Assembly (NCBI GenBank): GCA_039029315.1
Contig: JBCCGK010000128.1
Location: forward strand, 1 to 30,023
DNA from: JBCCCJ01 sp039029315
GTDB lineage: Bacteria; Bacteroidota; Bacteroidia; J057
Reading direction: 5' to 3'
Length of the DNA stretch: 30,023 nucleotides
Numbering within the stretch: the first letter of the stretch is position 1; the number at the start of each line of letters is the position of its first letter. The notes under the pieces were generated by a model. It did not search any database. It saw only the letters and a program-made list of their open reading frames with translations, and was not told the origin of the DNA. The position numbers were made by a program, and so were the translations under genes. Of the stretch, positions 17,060 to 25,358 are shown in pieces.

Positions 17060-18469
17060 ATGACTGGTAGATACATCATCGGGATCATCTTCCTTTTGGC
17101 AATCACTTTCTTTCAGGCCTGTAGCTCCTTGAAAGAAGCCAAGCAAACCGACTATTCTTATCCCACAGGCATTCCCCGTCTCATGGAACCCTCTGCCATG
17201 CCATCAGGAGATCCGGAGGCAGGTTTCGACTATTTGATCTATGGTGGACATGTAGGGAATGGGGTTCCATACAAACTCAATCAGCGGTTTTTTGGGGAAA
17301 TTGAGGATACTGTCTTGCGAAGAGAAGGAAAAAATGGGCAGGTCCCTTTTTTCACCAATGTCTTTACCAATGAAGACGGCATCGAAGTCGTCAGCGGGAA
17401 TTGTTTTGTCTGTCATGCAACTGAGCTGAATGGCAAGATCGTTTTGGGCCTGGGCAATAGTTTTGGCAACTACACCCGGAACGACAGTTGGAAATTTCGC
17501 CTGCTCAACACCATGGTCCGCTTGAGTTATGGCAAAAACTCAGCTGAATGGAAGAGTTATGAAGAGCAAGGCAAATGGTACAATGCTATTGGCAAGCCGA
17601 TCGTCATGAACAATCCCGGCACCAATCCGGCCTTCCGTCTGGAAGAGGCAACCATTGCCTATCGACACCGAACAGATTTGAGCTATAAGGCTGATCCTAA
17701 TTTTATGCTGGCAGGTCCTAGCATGGGCACGGATGTCCCTCCTCTCTGGAATGTCCACAAAAAACATGGCTTGTATTACTCTGGTGCAGGGCGTGGAGAT
17801 TTTACCAAACTCCTCATGCAAGTAACCCTATTGGGCGTGCCTGATAGTAGTGTAGCCAGAACGGTCCAGCAACATTTTTATGATGTATTCGCCTGGATGC
17901 GAACCATTGAGCCGCCTGCCTACCCCAAACCGATTAATCATTCTTTGGCACAAAAAGGACAACTGCTGTTTGCTGATCATTGTGCCAAATGCCACGGGAC
18001 CTACGGAGAGCGAGAAACTTATCCGAACAAAATCATCCCCATGGCCGAAATTGGGACGGACTCCGTCTATGCAGCCTACTCCATTCGGTCCGAACTGACA
18101 GCCTGGTACAATGACTCCTGGCTGTCCCAATCTTCTCCCCAAGCCAAACTGGTTCCTGCCTATGGATATATTGCCCCACCTCTGGATGGGATCTGGGCAA
18201 GTTCTCCATACTTGCACAATGGTTCTGTGCCTACCATCGCAGACCTACTGGATAGCCAACACCGACCTACCTATTGGGCACGCTCTGGCAAAAGTGATGA
18301 TTACGATTACCAAAAACTTGGCTGGAAGTATCAAGTCCGCAAACACAAGCGAGGCAAATACACGTTCGACACCACCCAACACGGAGCTGCCAATCATGGC
18401 CATACCTTCGGAGATGACTTTAGGCAGGAAGAACGCCTAGCTGTCATCGAATACCTCAAAACGCTTTAG
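17060..18469 (+). CDS. Di-haem cytochrome c lipoprotein, RoxA-like
   Basis: This 469-residue protein has a lipoprotein signal ending FFQAC (Cys21), so it is anchored on the outer side of a membrane. Two haem c sites are visible: CFVCH starting at Cys115 and CAKCH starting at Cys308. Around the second haem are LAQKGQLLFADHCAKCHGTY and, near the end, YIAPPLDGIWASSPYLHNGS followed by VPTIADLL. This pattern is shared with RoxA-type and other di-haem oxidases. RoxA itself is longer (near 680 residues), so rubber cleavage should not be assumed. Probable roles are electron transfer or oxidation of an external substrate. It is a single gene after the GH15 gene, with 145 bases between. Confidence 0.82.
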   Translation: MTGRYIIGIIFLLAITFFQACSSLKEAKQTDYSYPTGIPRLMEPSAMPSGDPEAGFDYLIYGGHVGNGVPYKLNQRFFGEIEDTVLRREGKNGQVPFFTNVFTNEDGIEVVSGNCFVCHATELNGKIVLGLGNSFGNYTRNDSWKFRLLNTMVRLSYGKNSAEWKSYEEQGKWYNAIGKPIVMNNPGTNPAFRLEEATIAYRHRTDLSYKADPNFMLAGPSMGTDVPPLWNVHKKHGLYYSGAGRGDFTKLLMQVTLLGVPDSSVARTVQQHFYDVFAWMRTIEPPAYPKPINHSLAQKGQLLFADHCAKCHGTYGERETYPNKIIPMAEIGTDSVYAAYSIRSELTAWYNDSWLSQSSPQAKLVPAYGYIAPPLDGIWASSPYLHNGSVPTIADLLDSQHRPTYWARSGKSDDYDYQKLGWKYQVRKHKRGKYTFDTTQHGAANHGHTFGDDFRQEERLAVIEYLKTL

Positions 18470-18993
18470 GAGGGCATGCTCGAATTTTGATTGACTGTAT
18501 TGGGTAAGGAGAGGGAGGTTAGGCAGGATGTTGATTAAATATGCCAATCAAGGTTTGAATGTAGTTTTTATAGCCTGAATGTCAGCTTGTTTGTGGGTAT
18601 AAGGTATGGGGTATGGGGCTATGTGGTCAAGGATCTGATTCAACATCTAGCCATATACCTTATACTATATCCCTCTCTTTGCGGCCTATTGCACCTATTT
18701 CCCAACATTCGAACGCTTGATTCACATTAAATATTGATTCAATTGAGTCGGATGCTGCGGGACTCCCACTCTCTACAATGTCTTTCGTAGCAGAAGCCTG
18801 TGAACATATTTATAGAGAGGGAAAATTTTCTTTCCTGGCTTATCTTGTAATGTTCAATATTTTTCCGATATTCGAATCATCATTTCACTCAGGGTCCCAC
18901 CATTCTCTCCTCATTTAATTCTCATCCATTCAACTGGATGAACTTATTTGATGGGACACACTCTTCCTGATTGTACAACAGCAGAAGTTTGAT
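18470..18993. other. Long intergenic region before the cmr operon
   Basis: No gene is found in these 524 bases. An inverted repeat pairs 18598-18607 (TATAAGGTAT) with 18655-18664, about 47 bases apart. Closer to cmr1 a compact 7-bp palindrome lies at 18922-18941. The region is AT-rich and should contain the operon promoter, though no clean TAnnTTTG box is seen; TATCTTG near 18842 is the closest. Confidence 0.4.
18922..18941. promoter_or_regulatory. Palindrome upstream of cmr1, possible operator
   Basis: TCATCCA (18922-18928) and TGGATGA (18935-18941) form a perfect 7-bp inverted repeat with a 6-base centre, 52 bases before the cmr1 start. Size and position fit the binding site of a dimeric regulator or a short mRNA hairpin. 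Confidence 0.35.
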
Positions 18994-19899
18994 ATGGATA
19001 CACTCACATTTACATGTAAGATCATAACTCCCATGTTTCTTCATGGAGCAGATGGGCAGACGCCAGAGTTGCGTGCGCCGAGTATCAAGGGAGCCATGCG
19101 ATTTTGGTGGCGGGCAGTGAATGGACATTTGGGCTTGGATGAATTGCGAAAGCAGGAAACTGCGATCTTTGGGGGTGTGGGGAAGGGAGAAAGTGATGGG
19201 AGGCGGAGCAAGTTGTTGATTCGGCTTGATTTGGACCAACCTCTGCGGACGATTCGAAGCTCTCTTGTCCCTCACAAAAGGTCTAGGGACGGCAGAAGAC
19301 AAATGATGATGGCCAATGCCTTCGCACCTGAAGAGAGGTTTCATGTTCAGCTCAGCAGACTTCCTTCTTGTCCGATGAGTTTGGAGGAGATTCAATCTCT
19401 TTTTCAGCTAATGTCTGCACTCGGAGGTCTGGGCAAACGGGTGAGGCGTGGCATGGGGAGTATTGTGCTTACGCATGTGGGAGATAAGGCTGTCCCCTCC
19501 CCTACTTTGGATATCATCCAGCGTGCTATTAGTCAATTATCACAACATTATTCCAAAAGAGGAAGTCAGATAATCCATACCTACCAGGGAAAGATGGAAC
19601 AATATCCATGGATATCTGAAATCTCGGTTGGAACGCCCAAAGACAGGCGAATAACGGATGTTATCAGCCAGAAAACCCATGACCTAAAGTTTAAAAACCG
19701 AGATGACAGAAGATATATCCAATCTTATGAAGTGTCTATGGGACATGCCTTCAAAGGTCGATTTGCCTCACCAGTCTATACTTCTATTCTCGATGAGCAA
19801 TTTACCCCAGTGATCACAATCCTCAATACAATTCCAGATCGAAATTGGCGAAATATTGATATGAGAATACAGCAAGAGTTCAAAAAAATGGTATTGTAA
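18994..19899 (+). CDS. cmr1: Type III-B CRISPR RAMP protein Cmr1
   Basis: This 301-residue protein is the Cmr1 subunit of the crRNA-guided Cmr complex. The N-terminus is diagnostic: TFTCKIITPMFLHGADGQ (5-22), then TPELRAPSIKGAMRFWWRA (23-41), the family's fold-initiating motif. It continues with IFGGVGKGESDGRRSKLLI and a glycine-rich MSALGGLGKRVRRGMGSI, the RAMP G-loop. In characterised complexes Cmr1 caps the head end of the Cmr filament and helps hold the target RNA. It is the first gene of the operon. Its TAA stop overlaps the ATG of a degraded gene, so the original operon was translationally coupled here. Confidence 0.93.
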   Translation: MDTLTFTCKIITPMFLHGADGQTPELRAPSIKGAMRFWWRAVNGHLGLDELRKQETAIFGGVGKGESDGRRSKLLIRLDLDQPLRTIRSSLVPHKRSRDGRRQMMMANAFAPEERFHVQLSRLPSCPMSLEEIQSLFQLMSALGGLGKRVRRGMGSIVLTHVGDKAVPSPTLDIIQRAISQLSQHYSKRGSQIIHTYQGKMEQYPWISEISVGTPKDRRITDVISQKTHDLKFKNRDDRRYIQSYEVSMGHAFKGRFASPVYTSILDEQFTPVITILNTIPDRNWRNIDMRIQQEFKKMVL

Positions 19900-20331
19900 T
19901 GAGCAGAGCGAACACACAAGAATCAACTGACATCTCAGTGTCAATTCGATCGTTGGCCCTGAAGAATTTTCGTGGATTTTCGGATTTGCAGGTAGATCTA
20001 TACATTGGACCTGATAGATTCTTCACTTTAGAAGGCGTTTTTCTGCCCTTAGACGTAACGCGTTTTTCAGCCCTGATTCCATCCCGCAAACGCGTCACGT
20101 CCAGGCTTATAAGCCGGAAAAATTGGGAGCAGAGCTCAGGGAATGAAAGAAGAATCAGGCGGAACAATTCATGCGGTCCAAAGTATAGTTCTCACCATAT
20201 ATTAGAGGATAGCAGATTTACTCGAAATTCTCAATCCTGGCAATTGTTTCTACAAATTCATGATCATCAGAATCTATGGGAATAGAGAGAAACATGATTC
20301 TCTTCAGGATTTACTCAAAGACTACGAATAA
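19899..20331 (+). pseudogene. Degraded SMC/RecF-like ATPase gene between cmr1 and cas10
   Basis: The intact start codon overlaps the cmr1 stop. The first 40 codons read IRSLALKNFRGFSDLQVDL, the standard opening strand and turn of SMC/RecF/OLD-type ATPases, but no Walker A motif follows; the frame degenerates and stops at 20285. Coding-like sequence reappears in other frames: YKPEKLGAELRE around 20105-20143, then KEESGGTIHAVQSIVLTIY, an in-frame TAG at 20203-20205, then RIADLLEILNPGNCFYKFMI, IRIYGNREKHDSLQDLLKDY and a stop at 20329-20331. So a larger gene has suffered an internal deletion, at least two frame changes and a nonsense mutation. An inverted repeat (20052-20065 with 20088-20101, 13 of 14 pairs) sits near the break. 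That it was a CRISPR-linked ATPase is inference. Confidence 0.6.
20052..20101. repeat. Inverted repeat inside the degraded ATPase gene
   Basis: GACGTAACGCGTTT (20052-20065) and AAACGCGTCACGTC (20088-20101) are inverted copies with one mismatch and a 22-base centre. This GC-rich hairpin may be the scar of an insertion or a structure in the operon mRNA that slows transcription before cas10. Confidence 0.45.
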
Positions 20332-20346
20332 GAAAATAGATACCAA

Positions 20347-22431
20347 ATGCCCCACCTATTCCTATTCACCCTAGGCCCAGTCCAGTCTTTCATCGCTCAG
20401 GCGCGAAAGACACATGATCTCTATGCTGGAAGTCGCTTGCTCTCACATCTCTGTCATACCGCAGGGACAACCTTCGAAGATGAGGGAGGGAAAGTCCTTT
20501 TTCCCAATCTGGCGGGAGCCTCTCTTCCCAACCGATTCATGGGTAAGATCGATGCACCTACAGAGAAGCTCAGAGCCATCGGTGAAGCTGTGGCCAGGTC
20601 TGCCAAAGATGCCTTCTACCAAGAAGCAGAGGAGGCAATGAGAACATACAAATTGGGAAAACCAGAAGCCCTCATTGGTTTTACAGAGCAGATTCAGCAA
20701 CATCTTAAGACTTACTGGGCCTTTAGCAGCATTGAGGAAACAGGCTACCGAGATGCTTATCAGCAGGTAGAACAAACACTGGGTGCAGTCAAAAATGTCC
20801 GGCAGATCCCTCAATTTACTTATCAGACTGCTGAGGGAAGGACCATCCTGGGAGAACAAGGCCGCAAATGTAGCATAGATGGAATCCGCAACGTCAAGTT
20901 TTATCGCATTGGGGCTACAGAGTGGAACAAACACAAACTTGCTATTGCGAAAGGTACCCAAATAGATCATACAAAGGTACCCGCATCTGAGATTATTTCC
21001 AGAATTGCCCATCGCAAGTTCTACCTCAAGGACCCCTCCCATATCAAATTCATCTCTCCTGAGAGACAGAAAGACAAAGTCAGTATCGGCCAGCTAGAGC
21101 CAGGAGAGGGCATCAGTGCAGTCAGCTTTCTCAAAAGACACTATCAATGGCAATCGGAAACCATAGATGGCGGCTTCCCCTCTACAGCCAAAGTAGCCCT
21201 TATGGATTGGCTGCATCAGCTCCAAGAAGGTGGGATCGCTCAACCAGAGATGAAGGCATATCTGAAGCTATGGAAGCAAGACAATCCTGAAACCCTTGAC
21301 ACACAGCTCTTCTTCGAGGAAAATCTCACCCAATCCTACTTTGAAAAGCATGGACATGAAGACGTCCTCGCTGATCTAACAGAGATCAAAAAAGCCCATC
21401 GGAAGCTAATAGGCGCTGCCCGAGATCATAAATTACGCCAGTCCTCATACTACGCCTTACTCAGTTTTGACGGAGACAGCATGGGCAAATGGTGGGGAGG
21501 CGCATATATAGAAAAAGAGAAACTGGAAGATTTTCATGACACTCTGGCCGGTTGGTTCAAGGACTTTAGTCGTTGGGCAGAACAGTTTTTGGGAGCGCCC
21601 ATGGGACAATCTGTTTATGCCGGAGGAGATGACTTTCTGGGCTTTGTTAATTTGGAGTGTCTACTTTCAGTGCTGAAGCAATTGAGAGAGACCTTCGATG
21701 AGATGGTCAACCAACCCCTCCAGGAGAAGTATTCCCCTCAAGATGAAAAAGGAACTCCCATCCCTTTGACTTTTAGTGCAGGAGTAGCTGTAGCCCATTA
21801 CAAGAATCCCCTAAATATCGTGGTGCAAGCGGCCAAAAATGCGGAAAAAGATGCCAAGGGATTGCGGGATGAAAAAGATGCTTTCACGATTCATGTACTC
21901 AAACGCTCTGGCGAACATCGTGCTTCCACCCTGCCCTGGCATCCTTATCAACCAGATGGCGAAGCCCTTCTGATTACCAAATACTATCAGGGAGATGCCG
22001 CCCAGCAAGTCCTTGCAAGAGAGGGGCATCCAGCATACACGACCCACTATATCGAACAAATCGTCTACCATTTGCGCCACAATTTTTCCAGAAAATGGAT
22101 TCATGGTCTGCATGATAGTTTCGCTCCTATGATGAGTGAGGAAGGAGAACTCCGTCGCAATGTAAGAGCAGGTGAGTCAGCCTTGCCCACAGAGGAAGAA
22201 AGCATCGATGCCTTGCCTAATGCTTCCAAAAGCATGGTGATCGCAGAGGTAAGGCGCTTACTCAAACGCGCACACATGGGGGGAACTGCTGACAAGAGAA
22301 CCAATGACATCGAAACCCTTTGGCAATTGCTGTTGCCTCTGCTACCAGATACTCGATCACTAGGGAATTTTTTTGATACCCTTTTCATTTGCGACTTTAT
22401 TGAAAGACATACCAACGGACACCTATCATGA
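20347..22431 (+). CDS. cas10: Type III-B Cas10 (Cmr2), cyclic oligoadenylate synthase, no HD domain
   Basis: This 694-residue protein is the large subunit of the Cmr complex. On target RNA binding, Cas10 palm domains convert ATP to cyclic oligoadenylates. The first palm shows LLSFDGDSMGKWWGG (Asp375, Asp377); the second holds the catalytic GGDD at 426-429 in VYAGGDDFLGFVNL, with TFSAGVAVAHYKNPL following. All catalytic acids are present. The protein opens straight into the first palm region (LFTLGPVQSFIAQARKTHDL, the Cmr2 signature); no N-terminal HD nuclease domain is encoded, so single-stranded DNA cutting by Cas10 is unlikely. The gene overlaps cmr3 by four bases (ATGA). The signal it makes is presumably sensed by the CARF protein encoded downstream. 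Confidence 0.95.
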   Translation: MPHLFLFTLGPVQSFIAQARKTHDLYAGSRLLSHLCHTAGTTFEDEGGKVLFPNLAGASLPNRFMGKIDAPTEKLRAIGEAVARSAKDAFYQEAEEAMRTYKLGKPEALIGFTEQIQQHLKTYWAFSSIEETGYRDAYQQVEQTLGAVKNVRQIPQFTYQTAEGRTILGEQGRKCSIDGIRNVKFYRIGATEWNKHKLAIAKGTQIDHTKVPASEIISRIAHRKFYLKDPSHIKFISPERQKDKVSIGQLEPGEGISAVSFLKRHYQWQSETIDGGFPSTAKVALMDWLHQLQEGGIAQPEMKAYLKLWKQDNPETLDTQLFFEENLTQSYFEKHGHEDVLADLTEIKKAHRKLIGAARDHKLRQSSYYALLSFDGDSMGKWWGGAYIEKEKLEDFHDTLAGWFKDFSRWAEQFLGAPMGQSVYAGGDDFLGFVNLECLLSVLKQLRETFDEMVNQPLQEKYSPQDEKGTPIPLTFSAGVAVAHYKNPLNIVVQAAKNAEKDAKGLRDEKDAFTIHVLKRSGEHRASTLPWHPYQPDGEALLITKYYQGDAAQQVLAREGHPAYTTHYIEQIVYHLRHNFSRKWIHGLHDSFAPMMSEEGELRRNVRAGESALPTEEESIDALPNASKSMVIAEVRRLLKRAHMGGTADKRTNDIETLWQLLLPLLPDTRSLGNFFDTLFICDFIERHTNGHLS

Positions 22432-23588
22432 GCCGTAGCACCTATCATATTCATCCACTAGATACTCTCTTCTTCAAAGATGGCAAACCATTTTCATTGG
22501 GAGAAGAAACATGGGCTGATGGGATTTTTCCGCCGCCTCCGAGTGTTCTGACAGGAGCCTTCCGTACCGCCTGGCTTAGTAGAGAACTCTCCCTTCTCAA
22601 CCAGCTTCAAAAAGGAAAGCCCATCCCCGATTGGCTGCTGAATCTCCATCTTACCCAAGTAGGAATCACGATCAATCGAAAACCCTATCTCCCCATCCCT
22701 CTGGACTTGGCACAACCCAAAGTCCGAAAAATGAGTGAGAAGATTCGGGAGAAAAGTAGAGGAACCTACCGAGCGATCAGTTCAGTCCCTTTGGAATCAG
22801 AAGCCATACACTCTTTGCCCGACCCTCTATCCCTGTGGGGATTTACGGAAACAGTGGAAGGCTGGGATCATCAATTGATCTCTGCAGGAGAGGATTTTTC
22901 AGCCTATCTGTCAGGCAACAAATCTCAATACAAAAGCACAAGAAGCCTACAAGAAATCGTCAAGATGGAAGCAAAAATAGGAATTGGCAGGAGTCCTCTC
23001 ACCAATTCCGCAGAAGATGGTCAACTCTACCGCACAGGAATGCGCAGAATGAGTCCTCGAAAGGGAGACACCTATTCTCCTGGATTTGTGGTAGAAGTCG
23101 AAGGGATGCCTGACATGTTGCAATCAAAACCTTTTCTCATCAAACTTGGAGCAGAAGGCAAGGCGGCCAGGGTCATCCCTACACAACAAGTCGAATGGCC
23201 ACACCCCCCAGCCACTTCCTCAGTCAATCAGTTCAAACTTATATTTAGCACCCCCGTTTTCTTTGACAATCCCAAACATGCCTGGTTGCCCTCCTGGCTT
23301 GAGAGTGATCAGTTAAGCGGGACGCTTCCTGGGACTGACATTCCAGTCCAACTAACGGCTGCTTTCACTGGTAAGCCAATCGTACTAGGTGGATGGGATT
23401 TGGTCAACCAAAGACCAAAACCCATGCGAAATTGTCTACCAGCCGGGACTGTGCTACACTTCAAATTTCTGGAACAGCAACATCATTCTCTTCTAAGCTT
23501 GAGAGAGAAACTCCCTGTGTCTTTATCCGAAAATGACCCCGCTCAACAAGGATTTGGCCTTTATTATCTTGGAATGTTAGCCCATTGA
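22428..23588 (+). CDS. cmr3: Type III-B RAMP protein Cmr3
   Basis: This 386-residue protein is the Cmr3 (Cas5-like) subunit, which with Cas10 forms the foot of the Cmr complex and grips the 5' tag of the crRNA. The N-terminus YHIHPLDTLFFKDGKPF, followed by SLGEETWADGIFPPPPSVLT and GAFRTAW, is the Cmr3 signature. The middle contains LYRTGMRRMSPRKGD, and the end GFGLYYLGMLAH carries the closing glycine-rich strand. Length fits the family (320-400). The start codon lies in the cas10 stop (ATGA overlap). The stop is five bases before the ATG of the CARF-nuclease gene. Confidence 0.93.
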   Translation: MSRSTYHIHPLDTLFFKDGKPFSLGEETWADGIFPPPPSVLTGAFRTAWLSRELSLLNQLQKGKPIPDWLLNLHLTQVGITINRKPYLPIPLDLAQPKVRKMSEKIREKSRGTYRAISSVPLESEAIHSLPDPLSLWGFTETVEGWDHQLISAGEDFSAYLSGNKSQYKSTRSLQEIVKMEAKIGIGRSPLTNSAEDGQLYRTGMRRMSPRKGDTYSPGFVVEVEGMPDMLQSKPFLIKLGAEGKAARVIPTQQVEWPHPPATSSVNQFKLIFSTPVFFDNPKHAWLPSWLESDQLSGTLPGTDIPVQLTAAFTGKPIVLGGWDLVNQRPKPMRNCLPAGTVLHFKFLEQQHHSLLSLREKLPVSLSENDPAQQGFGLYYLGMLAH

Positions 23589-23593
23589 CCAAT

Positions 23594-25339
23594 ATGAATC
23601 CCAAAAGAATATCAATCATTACGCCAGTGGGAATCTCTTTGATGAAGAATTGTCGAGGAGAAGGCCTAGCAGAAGCGTATGAAGAAATGGGGGAAGAGTT
23701 CGTATCTATTGAACATGAGGTCAATCAACTCAGTACGCAATTACTCGCAGGAGCAGCATACAAAAAAGACGCACAAGGCAAGATAGAGCATGATGCCCTG
23801 AGAAGGATCTATGGAGTAGTGAAACACTACTACAAACGAGACATCGTCAGAGACCGGGAAGAAGAGGATGTGATGCAGTGGGAGTATAATCCCGGCAAAC
23901 TCAACATCGATTGCTGTGCAGAAATCACTTCCCTGATGAAGATCATTGGGACAAAATGTCCACGTGGTTCAGAAGTCTCCATTGTGCTTGTCCCTACAGA
24001 TACTGCCTTGTCCGTCATGGCAGCGGAGCTCATAGAATCATATTTCGATCGAGAAGACAAAGCACAAAAAGAGTTGATTGACACCTGGCTATTGGATAAT
24101 CACAAGAAATACCATATTTCAATCAGCTGTAGACGAGAAGCTTATATCGATAACCTCCGAATTTTCAAGCCAAGTGCTGTCGGACAAGAGAATCAGGATA
24201 GAACGCTTGAACAAGAACAAGGAGAATTGTATGAGGAAGGGCTCCATAATCTGCTGATGCGCTTGTTGGGATCGGGAAACAAAGAGGGAGTTATCTATCA
24301 GGAAATCAAGGGTGCAGACGGAAAAAGAAATCCCAATCAAGCTGTGATTCTTAATATTTCTTCTGGTTATAAGGCAATTAGCCCGCTATTGACCCTCGTG
24401 GCTCAATTGGAAGAGGAGCTTCCAATGAGCTTGACATATCTATATGAAGACAGTGAACATTTGATGGAGTTTGGGAGGTTGCCAATGACCCTTAATTGGG
24501 CAATTGCAGAGCAGTATTATTTGGTATTAACAGAGCCAAAACTGTTAGCCTCTCACCACACCCTGACCATCAGCAAGATCAAGGAGAAGTTGGAGGCATT
24601 TCAACTAATCAAGCTTACGAATAAAAAAAAGGAAGCCTATACAAAGACAACACTAGGCAAGCTGTTTGTGAAGCAAGTTGAGGAGAGGCTTCCTGTAGGC
24701 AAAAAGACGCTTGGTTTGCTCTGGGAATATAAGATCTGGGAGTATTATCAAGTGTATTGCAAGGAAATTTACCGCCACTTTCATTGCTCCAGAAGTGTTG
24801 ACATTGAGTTCGTGCAAGATGAGACCAATCGTCCCAAAGGAAATGAGATGGACCTTCTTTTCGAACCTCAAAAGACGGCCAGCATTTATCACGAAATCCG
24901 TGAGAATGGACAAAGAGTCAAGGATAACAATGGCAATGTCAACATCCCTCCACCCGGATTCATCGCCATAGAAATCAAACCCCTAACGGGCCTGAGAGGG
25001 AAGAAGAAACAATTTGAAAAATGGACCCGACGGATCAAAACACACTGGGCCAACAGTCAGCCTGCAGCTATCTGGTTAGTTGTATGGAGTTTTCTTCCTG
25101 AAGAACTTGTAATGGAAAAGGTTCATGATCAACAAAACAGTTTCAAAGAACTCGCCAAGGTCATCAAAGAGGTGTTTGTATTTGACAATCCAGCTAAGTC
25201 GACCTTTCCTTTCTATGTCTATCACTTCAATGCAATGACAGTATTGGAGAACAAAGAACTCATCACATTTATGCAACATCCACTTGCACATCATCATATT
25301 TCACCCAAGCTCATTTTTGAAGAACATTTCACGCAGTAA
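23594..25339 (+). CDS. CARF-domain effector with winged helix and PD-(D/E)XK-like nuclease
   Basis: This 581-residue protein is a likely cyclic-oligoadenylate-activated nuclease. The CARF domain opens with ISIITPVGISLMKN (6-19), holds SIVLVPTDTALSVMAAELI, and has NISSGYKA at 254-261 followed by SLTYLYEDSEHLMEFGRLPM. This is the N-x-TGG-KA / YxxE / LP pattern of the APE2256-type CARF family, with SSG in place of TGG. Residues about 315-360 look like a winged helix (LTISKIKEKLEAFQLIKLTN). The C-terminal part has GNEMDLLF (Asp420) and FIAIEIKPL (Glu460, Lys462), a D...ExK nuclease core, with LWEYKIWEYY upstream. The order resembles Card1/Can2 (DUF1887), though this protein is much longer. I use the ATG at 23594, five bases after cmr3; a TTG at 23585 is possible. 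Lying inside the operon, it is co-expressed with the complex that would activate it. DNA or RNA preference is unknown. Confidence 0.8.
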   Translation: MNPKRISIITPVGISLMKNCRGEGLAEAYEEMGEEFVSIEHEVNQLSTQLLAGAAYKKDAQGKIEHDALRRIYGVVKHYYKRDIVRDREEEDVMQWEYNPGKLNIDCCAEITSLMKIIGTKCPRGSEVSIVLVPTDTALSVMAAELIESYFDREDKAQKELIDTWLLDNHKKYHISISCRREAYIDNLRIFKPSAVGQENQDRTLEQEQGELYEEGLHNLLMRLLGSGNKEGVIYQEIKGADGKRNPNQAVILNISSGYKAISPLLTLVAQLEEELPMSLTYLYEDSEHLMEFGRLPMTLNWAIAEQYYLVLTEPKLLASHHTLTISKIKEKLEAFQLIKLTNKKKEAYTKTTLGKLFVKQVEERLPVGKKTLGLLWEYKIWEYYQVYCKEIYRHFHCSRSVDIEFVQDETNRPKGNEMDLLFEPQKTASIYHEIRENGQRVKDNNGNVNIPPPGFIAIEIKPLTGLRGKKKQFEKWTRRIKTHWANSQPAAIWLVVWSFLPEELVMEKVHDQQNSFKELAKVIKEVFVFDNPAKSTFPFYVYHFNAMTVLENKELITFMQHPLAHHHISPKLIFEEHFTQ

Positions 25340-25358
25340 TGATTAACCACTCACGCAT

